Shown: positions 35,347-44,477, counted from the stretch's first letter. The stretch: DNA of 64,000 nucleotides from Rhodobacteraceae bacterium EL53 (GCA_900313015.1 OMPR01000010.1:372001-436000); one strand, 5' to 3'. The notes: generated by a model from the sequence alone, not told the origin. Translations and numbers: made by a program.

Positions 35347-36519
35347 ATGAAAAATGTCGTTATCGCAGGCGCCGCACGAACCCCAATGGGTGGTTTTCAG
35401 GGGGCCTTTGATGGGCTCAGCGCGGCGGATCTTGGTGGGGCTGCGATCAAGGCTGCGCTGGATGGCGCCGGTGTGGACACGGTAGACGAAGTTCTGATGG
35501 GGTGCGTTTTGCCCGCGGGTCAAGGGCAGGCACCGGCCCGACAGGCAGGGTTTGCTGGCGGTTTGGGCGAAGAAGTTCCAGCTACGACCCTAAACAAGAT
35601 GTGTGGATCAGGCATGAAGGCGGCGATGATCGCCTATGATCAGATCGCATTGGGACATACGGACACGATGATCGCCGGGGGCATGGAAAGCATGTCGAAC
35701 GCGCCGTATCTGTTGCCCAAAATGCGTGGTGGCGCCCGGATCGGTCATGGTCAGGTGATTGACCACATGTTCCTTGATGGTCTTGAGGATGCGTATGACA
35801 AGGGGCGCCTGATGGGCACCTTTGCCGAGGATTGCGCGGAAACCTATCAGTTCACCCGCGAGCAGCAGGATGAATATGCACTCAAATCACTGTCGAATGC
35901 CTTGGCCGCGCAAGAGAGTGGAGCCTTCGATGGTGAAATCGCAGCAGTCACCTTCAAAACTCGAAAGGGGGATGTGGTGACGGATGCGGATGAACAGCCG
36001 AAAACCGCACGCCCTGAAAAAATCCCAACATTGAAACCTGCCTTTCGTAAAGAAGGCACCGTGACAGCAGCCAATGCGTCGTCGATCTCGGATGGGGCGG
36101 CGGCCTTGGTGCTTGCCTCGGAAGAGGTGGCACAAGCGCAGGGGATGACCGTGCGGGCGCGCGTGATGGGCCATGCAAGTCATGCCCAAGCGCCGGGCCT
36201 GTTTGCGACGGCCCCGGTTCCAGCGGCAAAGAAGCTGTTGGATACCTTGGGTTGGAGCGCAGAAGACGTTGATCTGTGGGAAGTGAACGAGGCTTTTGCC
36301 GTGGTTCCCATGGCGTTCATGCAGGAAATGGGTCTGTCCCGTGACATCGTGAACGTCAATGGTGGGGCCTGTGCTTTGGGCCACCCGATTGGCGCGTCTG
36401 GTGCCCGGATCATGGTGACCTTGCTGAACGCACTGGAAAAACGCGGCCTTAAACGCGGTGTTGCTGCCATTTGCATTGGTGGTGGTGAAGGTACGGCCAT
36501 TGCGATTGAGCGGGTTTGA
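35347..36519 (+). CDS. Acetyl-CoA C-acyltransferase (thiolase)
   Basis: 390 aa from ATG at 35347, with GGAGG upstream. The nucleophile Cys is in NKMCGSGMKA near residue 86, NEAFAVVPMAFM near residue 313, GGACALGHPIGASGARI near residue 342 (with the His), and the second Cys in AAICIGGGEG near residue 376. It condenses or cleaves acetyl-CoA units for beta-oxidation, ketone metabolism or polyhydroxybutyrate. The usual GGAIALGHP reads GGACALGHP here. It is a single gene, diverging from the anti-sigma pair. Confidence 0.92.
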   Translation: MKNVVIAGAARTPMGGFQGAFDGLSAADLGGAAIKAALDGAGVDTVDEVLMGCVLPAGQGQAPARQAGFAGGLGEEVPATTLNKMCGSGMKAAMIAYDQIALGHTDTMIAGGMESMSNAPYLLPKMRGGARIGHGQVIDHMFLDGLEDAYDKGRLMGTFAEDCAETYQFTREQQDEYALKSLSNALAAQESGAFDGEIAAVTFKTRKGDVVTDADEQPKTARPEKIPTLKPAFRKEGTVTAANASSISDGAAALVLASEEVAQAQGMTVRARVMGHASHAQAPGLFATAPVPAAKKLLDTLGWSAEDVDLWEVNEAFAVVPMAFMQEMGLSRDIVNVNGGACALGHPIGASGARIMVTLLNALEKRGLKRGVAAICIGGGEGTAIAIERV

Positions 36520-36608
36520 CCTCGGGTTCTTTCCTGAATACTGCGGAGGTAAGCGGATCAGCAGATCCTGAGGGGGGCGACCCCCTCCCTCCAACCAAGG
36601 GCGAAGTA

Positions 36609-37061
36609 ATGACTGTAGATTATGAGACACTGGCAAAAACCATTTCTGCGCTCACCGAAGATGAAACAGATGCGGTGGCTTTGATGGCAACGGTCACTTG
36701 TGAGGTGCATCATGCGGATGACCGGTTCGATTGGACCGGGTTTTATCGCGTGACTGAACCAGAGGTTTTGAAGATTGGCCCGTATCAAGGTGGGCACGGC
36801 TGCCTTGTCATCCCGTTTTCACGTGGCGTGTGCGGGGCCGCAGCGCGGACAGGGGAAACCCAGTTGGTTGCCGACGTGGATGCATTTCCGGGCCATATCG
36901 CGTGCGCATCATCGACACGGTCTGAACTGGTCTTGCCGGTAATGAATGCCCAGAACGAGGTAATTGCGGTGTTTGATATCGACAGCAATCAACCCGATGC
37001 ATTTACCGAAACGGATGCCGAAGCGCTGGGCGCGATCCTGTCACAGGTATTTGCCGGCTAG
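36609..37061 (+). CDS. msrC: Free methionine-(R)-sulfoxide reductase, GAF-domain (fRMsr)
   Basis: 150 aa from ATG at 36609. One GAF domain with the fRMsr cysteines: GVCGAAARTGETQLVADV near residue 77 and FPGHIACASSTRSELVLPV near residue 97. It reduces free methionine-R-sulfoxide with thioredoxin. The WTGFYRV segment near residue 40 is also typical. Its last 21 bp overlap the convergent DUF1294 gene. Confidence 0.9.
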   Translation: MTVDYETLAKTISALTEDETDAVALMATVTCEVHHADDRFDWTGFYRVTEPEVLKIGPYQGGHGCLVIPFSRGVCGAAARTGETQLVADVDAFPGHIACASSTRSELVLPVMNAQNEVIAVFDIDSNQPDAFTETDAEALGAILSQVFAG

Positions 37062-37310
37062 GACAATGCCAGCGGCAAGTTGAAACAACATTATTGACAG
37101 CAGCCATCGTGAAAATGGCTGCTTTCGTGTTTTGTGATGAAACAGGATTCGGGCCAGATAGGCCCCTGGTGTCCCTCCCAAAACAGATAACCACAGCAAA
37201 AAATGCTCGGGTATGCGCCACCAGCGTCGCTTGGCACAGATCTTGTCCCAGCCGAACAGCACGACGGTCAGGGCATTGATGACCCACAGATAAATTACCG
37301 CATACCACAT
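37041..37310 (-). CDS. DUF1294 small membrane protein
   Basis: 89 aa with three hydrophobic segments. VLFGWDKICAKRRWWRIPEH near residue 18 and LSVLGGTPGAYLARILFHHKT near residue 42 are the DUF1294 signature (YDK..A...RRIPE, GG..GA). Function unknown; inner-membrane location is predicted. Confidence 0.9.
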   Translation of the reverse strand: MWYAVIYLWVINALTVVLFGWDKICAKRRWWRIPEHFLLWLSVLGGTPGAYLARILFHHKTRKQPFSRWLLSIMLFQLAAGIVLAGKYL

Positions 37311-37370
37311 TGTTCGACCTCACGCCTTTCGGAGTCTCTCCTGTGTCAGCGAGCAGAAATGTTCAACCCC

Positions 37371-37397
37371 CGTGAAAAAACGCTTTGATTTTTCACG
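37371..37397. promoter_or_regulatory. 27-bp palindromic operator 1 upstream of the XRE-cupin gene
   Basis: CGTGAAAAA and TTTTTCACG form a perfect 9-bp inverted repeat with a 9-bp spacer. The same CGTGAAA...TTTCACG ends, at exactly the same 27-bp length, recur at 37410-37436. Its position, ending 60 bp before the regulator start, suits a site bound by the XRE-cupin protein. Confidence 0.75.
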
Positions 37398-37409
37398 AAC
37401 ATAAGGCAT

Positions 37410-37436
37410 CGTGAAAAAAGAGGACAAAATTTCACG
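37410..37436. promoter_or_regulatory. 27-bp palindromic operator 2 upstream of the XRE-cupin gene
   Basis: CGTGAAA and TTTCACG with a 13-bp spacer, total length 27 bp, 39 bp centre-to-centre from operator 1. It ends 20 bp before the GTG start and 6 bp before the ribosome site, so bound protein would block transcription start or elongation. Autoregulation of the regulator, and of the genes after it, is inferred. Confidence 0.75.
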
Positions 37437-37456
37437 AGACCTGAGGAGAGTCGCTG

Positions 37457-38026
37457 GTGAATGCCCAAGCCCCCCAAAGCGCCACGCTGGGCGCGGATAT
37501 TCGTGCGCTGCGAAAGGCGCGCGGGTTGACGCTGTCTGAGATCGCGACGCGTCTGGATCGGTCGGTGGGCTGGCTGAGTCAGGTCGAGCGCGATATGTCC
37601 GAGCCGTCGATCTCGGATCTGCGTCAGATCGCAGGGTGTCTTGGGGTTCCGATGTCGATGTTGTTTACCCATTCGGCCGCGCCCTCTGATGAACAAGGGT
37701 ACGTCGTCCGGGCCAGTGCGCGCCGTCCCATGGGGTCGGGCGAAGAGGGGCTAATCGAAGAACTGCTCTCGCCAGATCTGACCGATGATTTTGAGATGGT
37801 GCATTCTACGTTTCAACCGCTCTCAAAGATGCAGAAACCCGCGAACCGTCCAACCCAAGAAGTGGGGTACATGATTTCTGGTCAGCTAGACCTTGTGATT
37901 GGTGGACGATCTTTTTCTGTCGGGCCGGGTGACAGTTTCCGCATCAAGCACGAGCCGTATCAATGGTCCAACCCCTATGATGTGCCTGCTGTGGCCATCT
38001 GGGTCATCGCGCCACCGGTGTATTGA
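37457..38026 (+). CDS. XRE-family transcriptional regulator with cupin domain
   Basis: 189 aa from GTG at 37457, with GAGGAG upstream. The HTH is at residues 10-65 (IRALRKARGLTLSEIATRL, then SVGWLSQVERDMSEPSISDL), and a cupin_2 domain follows (residues 110-185: GYMISGQLDLVIGGRSF, VGPGDSFRI, PYDVPAVAIWVI). Such regulators sense a small ligand through the cupin and usually repress neighbouring transport or catabolic genes. Two palindromes directly upstream fit its own sites. The LysE gene begins in its stop codon (TGATG). Confidence 0.9.
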   Translation: MNAQAPQSATLGADIRALRKARGLTLSEIATRLDRSVGWLSQVERDMSEPSISDLRQIAGCLGVPMSMLFTHSAAPSDEQGYVVRASARRPMGSGEEGLIEELLSPDLTDDFEMVHSTFQPLSKMQKPANRPTQEVGYMISGQLDLVIGGRSFSVGPGDSFRIKHEPYQWSNPYDVPAVAIWVIAPPVY

Positions 38027-38649
38027 TGAGTTTCGAGGCCTGGATCATATTTGCGCTGTTCTGGGTGGTGTTTGTCACCACACCGGGGCCCAACGCGGTC
38101 AACTGCATCTCAAACGGGATGAGCCTGCCCTTTTCTCGCGCGATGATTGGGGTGTTGGCGATTTTGACACAGGCCACCGCATTCCTGATCCTGTCCGCAT
38201 TGGGTGTGACGGCTTTGATCACGGCATCCCCGACCGCCTTCTTTGTGGCCAAACTGATTGGCGCGGGGTTTCTTGTCTATCTGGGTGTGCGGGGCTGGAT
38301 AAATGCCAGCAAACCCGCCCCGACCGAGGTCCGGCCTGCGCGTCATGTCTATTTTCACGCCTTGGCTATCGCGACGATCAATCCCAAAAGCGTCGCGGGC
38401 TATCTGGCTGCGTTCTCGCAGTTCGTACAACCAGACGTTTCGATCTGGGCGCAGATGAGTGTCATCATGCCAACCGCCTTGACGCTTACAGCCCTTAGCT
38501 ACACCGGCTTCACGACTTTGGGGGCGGTGATGGGCAAGGCGGCGCTGGGCGCTGTGTTCAACACATGGGTTCGGCGGGTCATGGCGATCTGTTTCATTAT
38601 TTATGGCGTGTTGCTGGGTGCCAGCAGTACTCCACAGCCAAGAGGGTAA
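38026..38649 (+). CDS. LysE/RhtB family amino-acid exporter
   Basis: 207 aa from ATG at 38026; its A is the last base of the XRE stop codon. The family motif TTPGPNAVNCISNGM is near residue 16, with six hydrophobic segments. RhtB-type proteins export amino acids or small metabolites. Within a demethylation operon it may vent toxic intermediates or a coupled amino acid (glycine, sarcosine); that is an inference from position. The GFA gene follows after 3 bp. Confidence 0.9.
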   Translation: MSFEAWIIFALFWVVFVTTPGPNAVNCISNGMSLPFSRAMIGVLAILTQATAFLILSALGVTALITASPTAFFVAKLIGAGFLVYLGVRGWINASKPAPTEVRPARHVYFHALAIATINPKSVAGYLAAFSQFVQPDVSIWAQMSVIMPTALTLTALSYTGFTTLGAVMGKAALGAVFNTWVRRVMAICFIIYGVLLGASSTPQPRG

Positions 38650-38652
38650 CTG

Positions 38653-39024
38653 ATGCTCAAAGGATCCTGCCTGTGCGGCGATATCACGTTCAGTACCGAG
38701 GCTGCGCCACAAGGCCCCTCGATGTGCCATTGCAGCCAATGCCGCAAGCAATCGGGGGGCATCTGGTCGTCGGCCTATGTCAAAGACACCGATCTGAGCA
38801 TCAACGGCGCGGTCCGTTGGTTCAGCACCAGCCAGACCGCCAAACGCGGTAGCTGTCCCCGTTGTGGGTCTTTCCTGTTCTGGAAAGCGCATGACGAAGA
38901 CACCACCAGTTTTGCCCTCGGAGCCGTCGATGGCCTCACCGGGCTGACCCTGCAGAAACACATCTTTGTCGCCGACAAGGGCGATTACTACGACATCGCG
39001 GACACTGTGCCGCAAAAGGACTGA
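38653..39024 (+). CDS. GFA (CENP-V/GFA) zinc-binding family protein
   Basis: 123 aa. The zinc cysteines are visible: SCLCGDITF near residue 5, MCHCSQCRKQSG near residue 25 and GSCPRCGSFLFWK near residue 69. The family's name comes from a proposed glutathione-dependent formaldehyde-activating role, which is disputed. In this operon oxidative demethylation can yield formaldehyde, so a formaldehyde-handling role is attractive but unproven. It lies between the LysE gene and the first FAD/GcvT gene. Confidence 0.9.
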   Translation: MLKGSCLCGDITFSTEAAPQGPSMCHCSQCRKQSGGIWSSAYVKDTDLSINGAVRWFSTSQTAKRGSCPRCGSFLFWKAHDEDTTSFALGAVDGLTGLTLQKHIFVADKGDYYDIADTVPQKD

Positions 39025-39036
39025 AGAGGATTAGTC

Positions 39037-41484
39037 ATGTCTGATTTCCCAACCAAGGCCCGTGTGGTCGTCATTGGCGGCGGCGTTGTTGGCTGCTCGG
39101 CGCTGTATCATCTGGCTAAAAAGGGCTGGACCGATTGCGTTTTGCTGGAAAAGAACGAGCTGACCGCCGGGTCGACATGGCACGCGGCGGGTAACGTACC
39201 AACGTTCTCGACGTCATGGGCGATCATGAACATGCAGCGCTATTCGACCGAGCTGTATTCCGGGTTGGCTGAAGAAGTCGATTACCCGATGAACTATCAC
39301 CAGTCGGGGTCGATCCGTCTGGCGCATACCAAAGAGCGGATGCAGGAATTTGAGCGCGCCCTGTCCATGGGCCGGTATCAGGGCATCGAGATGGAGATGT
39401 GGACCCCGGAAGAAGCCAAAGAGCGCTATCCGTTTCTGGAAACGCACGATCTGGCTGGCGTTCTTTGGGACCCGTCTGATGGCGACATCGATCCGGCACA
39501 GGTCACACAAGCGCTGGCCAAAGGTGCCCGTGACATGGGGCAAAAGATCATCCGCTTCTGCCCAGCATCCGGCGTGACGCAGCATGACGATGGTACTTGG
39601 ACCGTGCACACCGAAAAGGGTGACATCGATTGCGACTATGTCGTGAATGCCGCTGGCTATTACGCGCAGCGTATTGGCGAATGGTTCAAGCCATATGGTG
39701 GGCGCACTGTTCCAATGATGGTAATGGAGCACCAGTATCTGCTGACCGAGCAGATCCCCGAGATCGAGGCGTGGTCCAAGGAACATGGTGGCAAGCTGCC
39801 GCTGATCCGCGACGTGGACGTGTCTTACTACCTGCGGCAGGAAAAGAACGGCTACAATCTTGGCCCGTATGAGCCAAACTGTAAGGCGCACTGGGTCGAG
39901 AGCAACGATCAGATGCCCGAAGATTTCAGCTTTCAGCTGTGGCAAGAGGATCTGGACCGGATCGAAGATATCGTGGTCGACGCAATGGCGCGTGTGCCGC
40001 TGATGGAAACCTCGGGCGTGTCCAGTGTTATCAACGGGCCGATCCCCTATGCACCAGATGGTCTGCCGTTGATTGGCCCAATGCCCGGCGTGAAAAACGC
40101 GTTCGAAGCATGTGTGTTCACCTTTGGCATCGCTCAGGGTGGTGGCGCAGGTAAGGTGCTGGCGGAATGGATCGTGGATGGTCAGACCGAATGGGACATG
40201 TGGGCCGTCGATCCACGTCGTTACACTGATTATACCGATCAGGATTACTGCAATCAAAAGGGCATGGAAGTTTACGGCAACGAATACGCCATGCATTTCC
40301 CTCAGCACGAATGGCCTGCTGCACGCGACAAGAAACTGTCGCCGGTGCATGCCAAGGTCAAAGAACTGGGCGGCGTTATGGGTGCTTATAACGGTTGGGA
40401 ACGTGCCAATTGGTTTGCGCAGGATGGTGACGACACTTCGCTCGAAGCGACGCATACTTGGGGCCGCACTGGACCATGGGAGCAGCGTGTAAAGGAAGAG
40501 TGCGAAGCTGTGCGTGATGGCGTTGGTGTACTCGACCTGCCAGGTTTCTCGCGGTTTTTTGTCAGCGGTGAGGGCACGGCTGAGGCGCTGCGCGGTCTCG
40601 TCACTGGAGGTCTACCTAAAGTTGGCCGGATCAATCTGGTCTACGTTGCAGACAGCCGCGGTCGCATTTTGACAGAAATGTCGTGTATGCGTCTGGCTGA
40701 TGATGAGTTCGTGATGATTACTGCCGCTACAGCGCAATGGCATGACCGCGACTTGCTGGTAAACGCAATGCCTGCGGGTGTGTCTGTTGTTGATGTGACA
40801 ACCACACGCGACACGCTGATTGTAACCGGCCCGAAATCGCGCGAGTTGCTGGCTGGAATGTCTGATGCCGATCTGACGACGGGCTGGCTGACTCATCAGG
40901 CTGCCACTGTTGCGGGTCATCCGGCGCATCTGGTTCGGGTGTCCTTTGCTGGGGAGCTGGGTTGGGAAGTGCATGCCTTGAACGAGGACATGCCTGCCAT
41001 TTATAGCGCTATTCTGGATGCGGGCGCCAAGCCGTTTGGCATGTATGCGCTGAATAGCTTGCGTCTGGAAAAAGGATATCGTGCGTGGAAAGGCGATCTG
41101 AGCACCGATTACTCCTTGCTCGAAGGGGGGCTGGGCCGTTTCGTCAAGCTGGACAAGCCACAGGATTTCCCGGGCAAGGCTGCCATTCAAAACGAAAAGC
41201 AGCAGGGTGTGAAGAAGAGCTTTGTAACCTTGGTGGTTGAGGCTGGGGATGCGGATGCGCCTTATATGTCGTGCATCCACAGCGGGGATCAGATTGTCGG
41301 TGAAACCACCTCGGGTGGGTGGGGTCACCGGATCAACAAATCGATCGCGCTGGGCATGGTGCGGTCTGATCTGGCGGTTCCGGGTACCGAGTTGGAGGTC
41401 GAGATATATGGCGAGAAATGTCGCGCCGTGGTTCAAGAAGATCAGCCGCTTTGGGACCCTGCAAACGAACGCCTGCGCGCATGA
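39037..41484 (+). CDS. FAD-dependent oxidoreductase with GcvT domain (DMGDH/SarDH family) I
   Basis: 815 aa. N-terminal FAD fold VVVIGGGVVGCSALYHLAKK, then GSTWHAAGN near residue 50 with the His that carries covalent FAD in dimethylglycine and sarcosine dehydrogenases. An FAO_M linker follows (residues about 370-420), and the C-terminal half (from about 430) is the GcvT folate-binding fold, ending in the GcvT_C barrel. Known relatives oxidise N-methyl groups and pass the C1 unit to tetrahydrofolate. Between dimethylglycine and sarcosine the substrate cannot be settled by eye. It is paralogous to the gene at 44561. Confidence 0.9.
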   Translation: MSDFPTKARVVVIGGGVVGCSALYHLAKKGWTDCVLLEKNELTAGSTWHAAGNVPTFSTSWAIMNMQRYSTELYSGLAEEVDYPMNYHQSGSIRLAHTKERMQEFERALSMGRYQGIEMEMWTPEEAKERYPFLETHDLAGVLWDPSDGDIDPAQVTQALAKGARDMGQKIIRFCPASGVTQHDDGTWTVHTEKGDIDCDYVVNAAGYYAQRIGEWFKPYGGRTVPMMVMEHQYLLTEQIPEIEAWSKEHGGKLPLIRDVDVSYYLRQEKNGYNLGPYEPNCKAHWVESNDQMPEDFSFQLWQEDLDRIEDIVVDAMARVPLMETSGVSSVINGPIPYAPDGLPLIGPMPGVKNAFEACVFTFGIAQGGGAGKVLAEWIVDGQTEWDMWAVDPRRYTDYTDQDYCNQKGMEVYGNEYAMHFPQHEWPAARDKKLSPVHAKVKELGGVMGAYNGWERANWFAQDGDDTSLEATHTWGRTGPWEQRVKEECEAVRDGVGVLDLPGFSRFFVSGEGTAEALRGLVTGGLPKVGRINLVYVADSRGRILTEMSCMRLADDEFVMITAATAQWHDRDLLVNAMPAGVSVVDVTTTRDTLIVTGPKSRELLAGMSDADLTTGWLTHQAATVAGHPAHLVRVSFAGELGWEVHALNEDMPAIYSAILDAGAKPFGMYALNSLRLEKGYRAWKGDLSTDYSLLEGGLGRFVKLDKPQDFPGKAAIQNEKQQGVKKSFVTLVVEAGDADAPYMSCIHSGDQIVGETTSGGWGHRINKSIALGMVRSDLAVPGTELEVEIYGEKCRAVVQEDQPLWDPANERLRA

Positions 41485-41520
41485 TGTGCTAAATTCGACC
41501 CGCTAATGAAGGAGAGACCC

Positions 41521-42567
41521 ATGAGTCGCACGATGCAAGGCGTCTATCTCACCAAGCACGGCGGGCCGGAGGCGCTGGAATGGCGCGATGATATTCCTGT
41601 TCCGGTCCCTGGACCGGGGCAGGTGTTGGTCCGCGTGGCCGCAGCCGGTGTGAACAACACCGACATCAACACGCGTATTGGGTGGTATTCCTCGGAGGTT
41701 ACCGGCGCGACGGATTCCGTTGACCAAGACGTTGAAGCTGGCGGCTGGGGCGGGGCGTTGGCTTTTCCACGTATTCAGGGCGGTGATCTGTGCGGTATCG
41801 TCGAAGAGGTTGGCGAGGGTGTGGGGTTTGAGCCCGGACAAAGAGTGACCTGTCCGATCAATTTGCCGCGTTCCCGTCCGGGTCATCCACAGGGTTTCAT
41901 TGCCTTGGGGTCGGAAATGGATGGGGCATTCGCCCAATATTGTTTGGTGCAGGCTGATGATTTGTACGACGTCACGACCTCCCCCCTGTCCGACGAAGAA
42001 ATCGCCGCGATCCCTTGCGCCTTTGGAACGGCAGAAAATCTGCTGACCCGCGCAGGCGTCACCGCGGGACATCGTGTGCTGATCACTGGCGCATCTGGCG
42101 GTGTCGGTCTTGCGGCGGTACAGCTCGCGACCCTGCGAGGCGCGACAGTGACGGGCGTGACGAGTTCAACCAAAGCCGAGATCGTTCAGGGGCAAGGCGC
42201 GGTTGAAACGCTGGATCGCGGTGCGCCGTTGCCCAAGGATACCTATGACTGTGTGATTGACGTGGTGGGTGGTCCGGCTTGGGCGGATCTGATCCTCGCG
42301 TTGAAGCCCGGGGGGCATTATGCCGTCTCAGGGGCGATTGCCGGACCGATGGTGCAGGCTGATTTGCGCGAGATCTACTTGCGCGACGTTACCATCCATG
42401 GCTGCACGCATCAGACGCCCCAAGTTTTCGGACGTCTCGTTGCTTTGATGAATGCCGGGCGCATTCGCCCTCTGATTTCGAAAACTTATCCTCTTGGCGA
42501 CATAAAAGTGGCGCAAGCGGATTTTGAGGCTAAAGCCTTTGCTGGCAAACTGGTCTTAATCCCATAG
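41521..42567 (+). CDS. Zinc-independent alcohol dehydrogenase / quinone oxidoreductase family protein
   Basis: 348 aa, an MDR protein with a GroES-like N-terminal half and a Rossmann domain at GHRVLITGASGGVGLAAVQL near residue 184. The catalytic-zinc Cys-His set is not evident in the GroES half, pointing to the quinone-oxidoreductase type using NADPH. ATG at 41521 follows GGAGAG. Its role in this operon is unclear; it may act on an aldehyde or enone made from the substrate. It is 36 bp after the oxidoreductase and 10 bp before the methyltransferase gene. Confidence 0.85.
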   Translation: MSRTMQGVYLTKHGGPEALEWRDDIPVPVPGPGQVLVRVAAAGVNNTDINTRIGWYSSEVTGATDSVDQDVEAGGWGGALAFPRIQGGDLCGIVEEVGEGVGFEPGQRVTCPINLPRSRPGHPQGFIALGSEMDGAFAQYCLVQADDLYDVTTSPLSDEEIAAIPCAFGTAENLLTRAGVTAGHRVLITGASGGVGLAAVQLATLRGATVTGVTSSTKAEIVQGQGAVETLDRGAPLPKDTYDCVIDVVGGPAWADLILALKPGGHYAVSGAIAGPMVQADLREIYLRDVTIHGCTHQTPQVFGRLVALMNAGRIRPLISKTYPLGDIKVAQADFEAKAFAGKLVLIP

Positions 42568-42577
42568 GAGAATAGAG

Positions 42578-43474
42578 ATGGCACAGATCACCCTTTTGGA
42601 CGGCTCGATCGGGCAGGAATTGGTCAAACGTAGCGGTGACCGGGCGACGCCTTTGTGGTCGACCCGTGTGATGATTGATTACCCCGATTTGGTGGGGCAG
42701 GTCCATCAGTCGTATTTTGATGCAGGGGCCACAGTTGCCACGACCAACACATATGCGGTGCATCGTTCGCGGCTCAACCGGGTGGGTATGGATTCGCAAA
42801 TGCCTGCGCTAATCGCGACGGCTTTGGAACAAGCAGAGGCCGCCCGCGCCCAATCTAAAGAGGGGCGCATTGCGGGGGCATTGGGGCCTTTGTTGGCATC
42901 CTATCGTCCGGACCTAAACCCCGATCCCGTCGATGCTGCTGAAAAGTTTGGTGAGCTGGTTGGTCTAATGCAGGATCATGTCGACCTGTTCTTGATCGAA
43001 ACGGTCTCGTCTCTGCAAGAGGCCGAAGGGGCGCTGCTTGGTTGCAAGGAAACCACGAAACCGGTTTGGCTGGCCCTTTCGGTTATGGATGATGATGGAA
43101 CACGCTTGCGATCTGGCGAGGCGTTGGCTGACATCGCACCTGTGTTGGATCGGTTTGCCCCACAAGCCGTATTGATCAATTGCTCGCGCCCCGAGGCGAT
43201 TCCGGCGGCGCTGGGCATCTTGAAAGGGTTTGGCCGTCCCTTTGGCGCCTATGCAAATGGGTTCACGCGCATCTCCGAAGGGTTCTTGAAAGACGCCCCA
43301 ACGGTAGACGCATTAGAGCAACGACAGGACCTGGGACCCGACGCATATGCGGCGCATGCGATGCAATGGGTCGCGCAAGGCGCTTCAATTGTCGGTGGTT
43401 GTTGTGAAGTTGGACCCGAACATATTGCAGAGTTGGCGAGCCAGCTGAAAACGGCAGGGCATGAGATCGTCTGA
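42578..43474 (+). CDS. Homocysteine S-methyltransferase family protein (betaine methyltransferase-like)
   Basis: 298 aa. A TIM-barrel with the three zinc cysteines of the family: LINCSRPEAIP near residue 205 and GGCCEVGPEHIAEL near residue 275. The N-terminal TLLDGSIGQELVKR matches the substrate-loop region of HMT/BHMT. In an operon with two demethylating dehydrogenases it would remove the first methyl of glycine betaine (or use another methyl donor such as S-methylmethionine), giving methionine and dimethylglycine. The donor is inferred from context. Confidence 0.88.
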   Translation: MAQITLLDGSIGQELVKRSGDRATPLWSTRVMIDYPDLVGQVHQSYFDAGATVATTNTYAVHRSRLNRVGMDSQMPALIATALEQAEAARAQSKEGRIAGALGPLLASYRPDLNPDPVDAAEKFGELVGLMQDHVDLFLIETVSSLQEAEGALLGCKETTKPVWLALSVMDDDGTRLRSGEALADIAPVLDRFAPQAVLINCSRPEAIPAALGILKGFGRPFGAYANGFTRISEGFLKDAPTVDALEQRQDLGPDAYAAHAMQWVAQGASIVGGCCEVGPEHIAELASQLKTAGHEIV

Positions 43475-43486
43475 GGAGGCGGCATT

Positions 43487-44470
43487 ATGGGTGGAAAGAG
43501 CAAACTGCATCTTGTCATAAACAGCGACAGGCAGTGGCAGTTTGATATCATTGTGGCTGATGGGTTTGTTCTTACCGAATTGGCGGGCGTGGTCGATGTT
43601 ATCCGTCTGGCCAATCGCGTCTGTCCTAGTCCGCCGTTCACCTGGACCTACCGGTCCTTGACGGGCGGTATGGTGGAGAGCAGCGCCGGGGCAGTGGTAT
43701 CGACCGAACGGCTGAGCGATCAGCCGACGGCGGATTATGCTTTTGTGATTGGCAACGCCGACCCGGATTGCGCGGAATTGGCGCTTGGGCGCAAGATCTC
43801 TGACTATACCTTTCGGGGCGCACAGGTGTTCCTGCTTGCCGAAGCCGCGAGCCGGTATATCAACGAAAGCAACGAGGACTCCTCGCATACCACACATTGG
43901 GAGAACTCGGCGTTTTTGCGAGAGCGCACCGGCGTGTTTGATGCCAACTTTGCGATAGCGACCGAAAACGGACCTGTTGTTACCTGTGCTGGTATGGGCG
44001 CGACTGTTGATGTGACCTTGGCCGTTATTGGTCGCCATATTTCAGGTGCCGCTCGTATGACGGTTGCGGACATTCTGCTGCACGAAAACATCCGTGATTT
44101 TGGTTCGCAGCAACCTTTTTCGGGGGTCAAAACGACGACCACGGGCGACGACAAGTTGGATCAGTGCATCAAGATCATGCAGGCCAATGTCGAAGACCCG
44201 GTGCCGATCAATGAGATTGTCGCGGCACTTGAGCTTTCAAACCGGTCGTTAGAACGCAAGTTCAAAACCTTTCTTGGGGCGACCCCCAACACCTTTTACC
44301 GGGAAATGCGGCTGGCCAAGGCCAATAACCTGCTGTTGAACACCACAATGAGTGTGCGGGAAATTGGGATGGCATGTGGATTTCCGAATGGGTTTTCGTC
44401 TGTTTACAAGAGCTTTTATGGTGTGACACCGTTTGCTTTGCGCCGTCAAAGGCGTGTTGCGCAGGGGTGA
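43487..44470 (+). CDS. GlxA/GbdR-type AraC-family transcriptional regulator
   Basis: 327 aa. N-terminal DJ-1/PfpI-like (GATase1) domain, with ENGPVVTCAGMGATVDVTLAVI near residue 163 (Cys in the position of the class I amidotransferase-like nucleophile elbow). The C-terminal AraC domain has two helix-turn-helices (ALELSNRSLERKFKTFLG near residue 245, MACGFPNGFSSVYKSFYG near residue 295). Proteins of this layout, such as GbdR, activate glycine-betaine and dimethylglycine genes. Its placement between the methyltransferase and second oxidoreductase genes fits. The 21-bp direct repeats just downstream are its likely site. Confidence 0.9.
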   Translation: MGGKSKLHLVINSDRQWQFDIIVADGFVLTELAGVVDVIRLANRVCPSPPFTWTYRSLTGGMVESSAGAVVSTERLSDQPTADYAFVIGNADPDCAELALGRKISDYTFRGAQVFLLAEAASRYINESNEDSSHTTHWENSAFLRERTGVFDANFAIATENGPVVTCAGMGATVDVTLAVIGRHISGAARMTVADILLHENIRDFGSQQPFSGVKTTTTGDDKLDQCIKIMQANVEDPVPINEIVAALELSNRSLERKFKTFLGATPNTFYREMRLAKANNLLLNTTMSVREIGMACGFPNGFSSVYKSFYGVTPFALRRQRRVAQG

Positions 44471-44477
44471 TTACCAA

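Noticed and set aside
39214-40455. 413-codon minus-strand open frame opposite the FAD/GcvT I gene
   Set aside because: A shadow of the strongly supported plus-strand oxidoreductase; the translation has no domain features.
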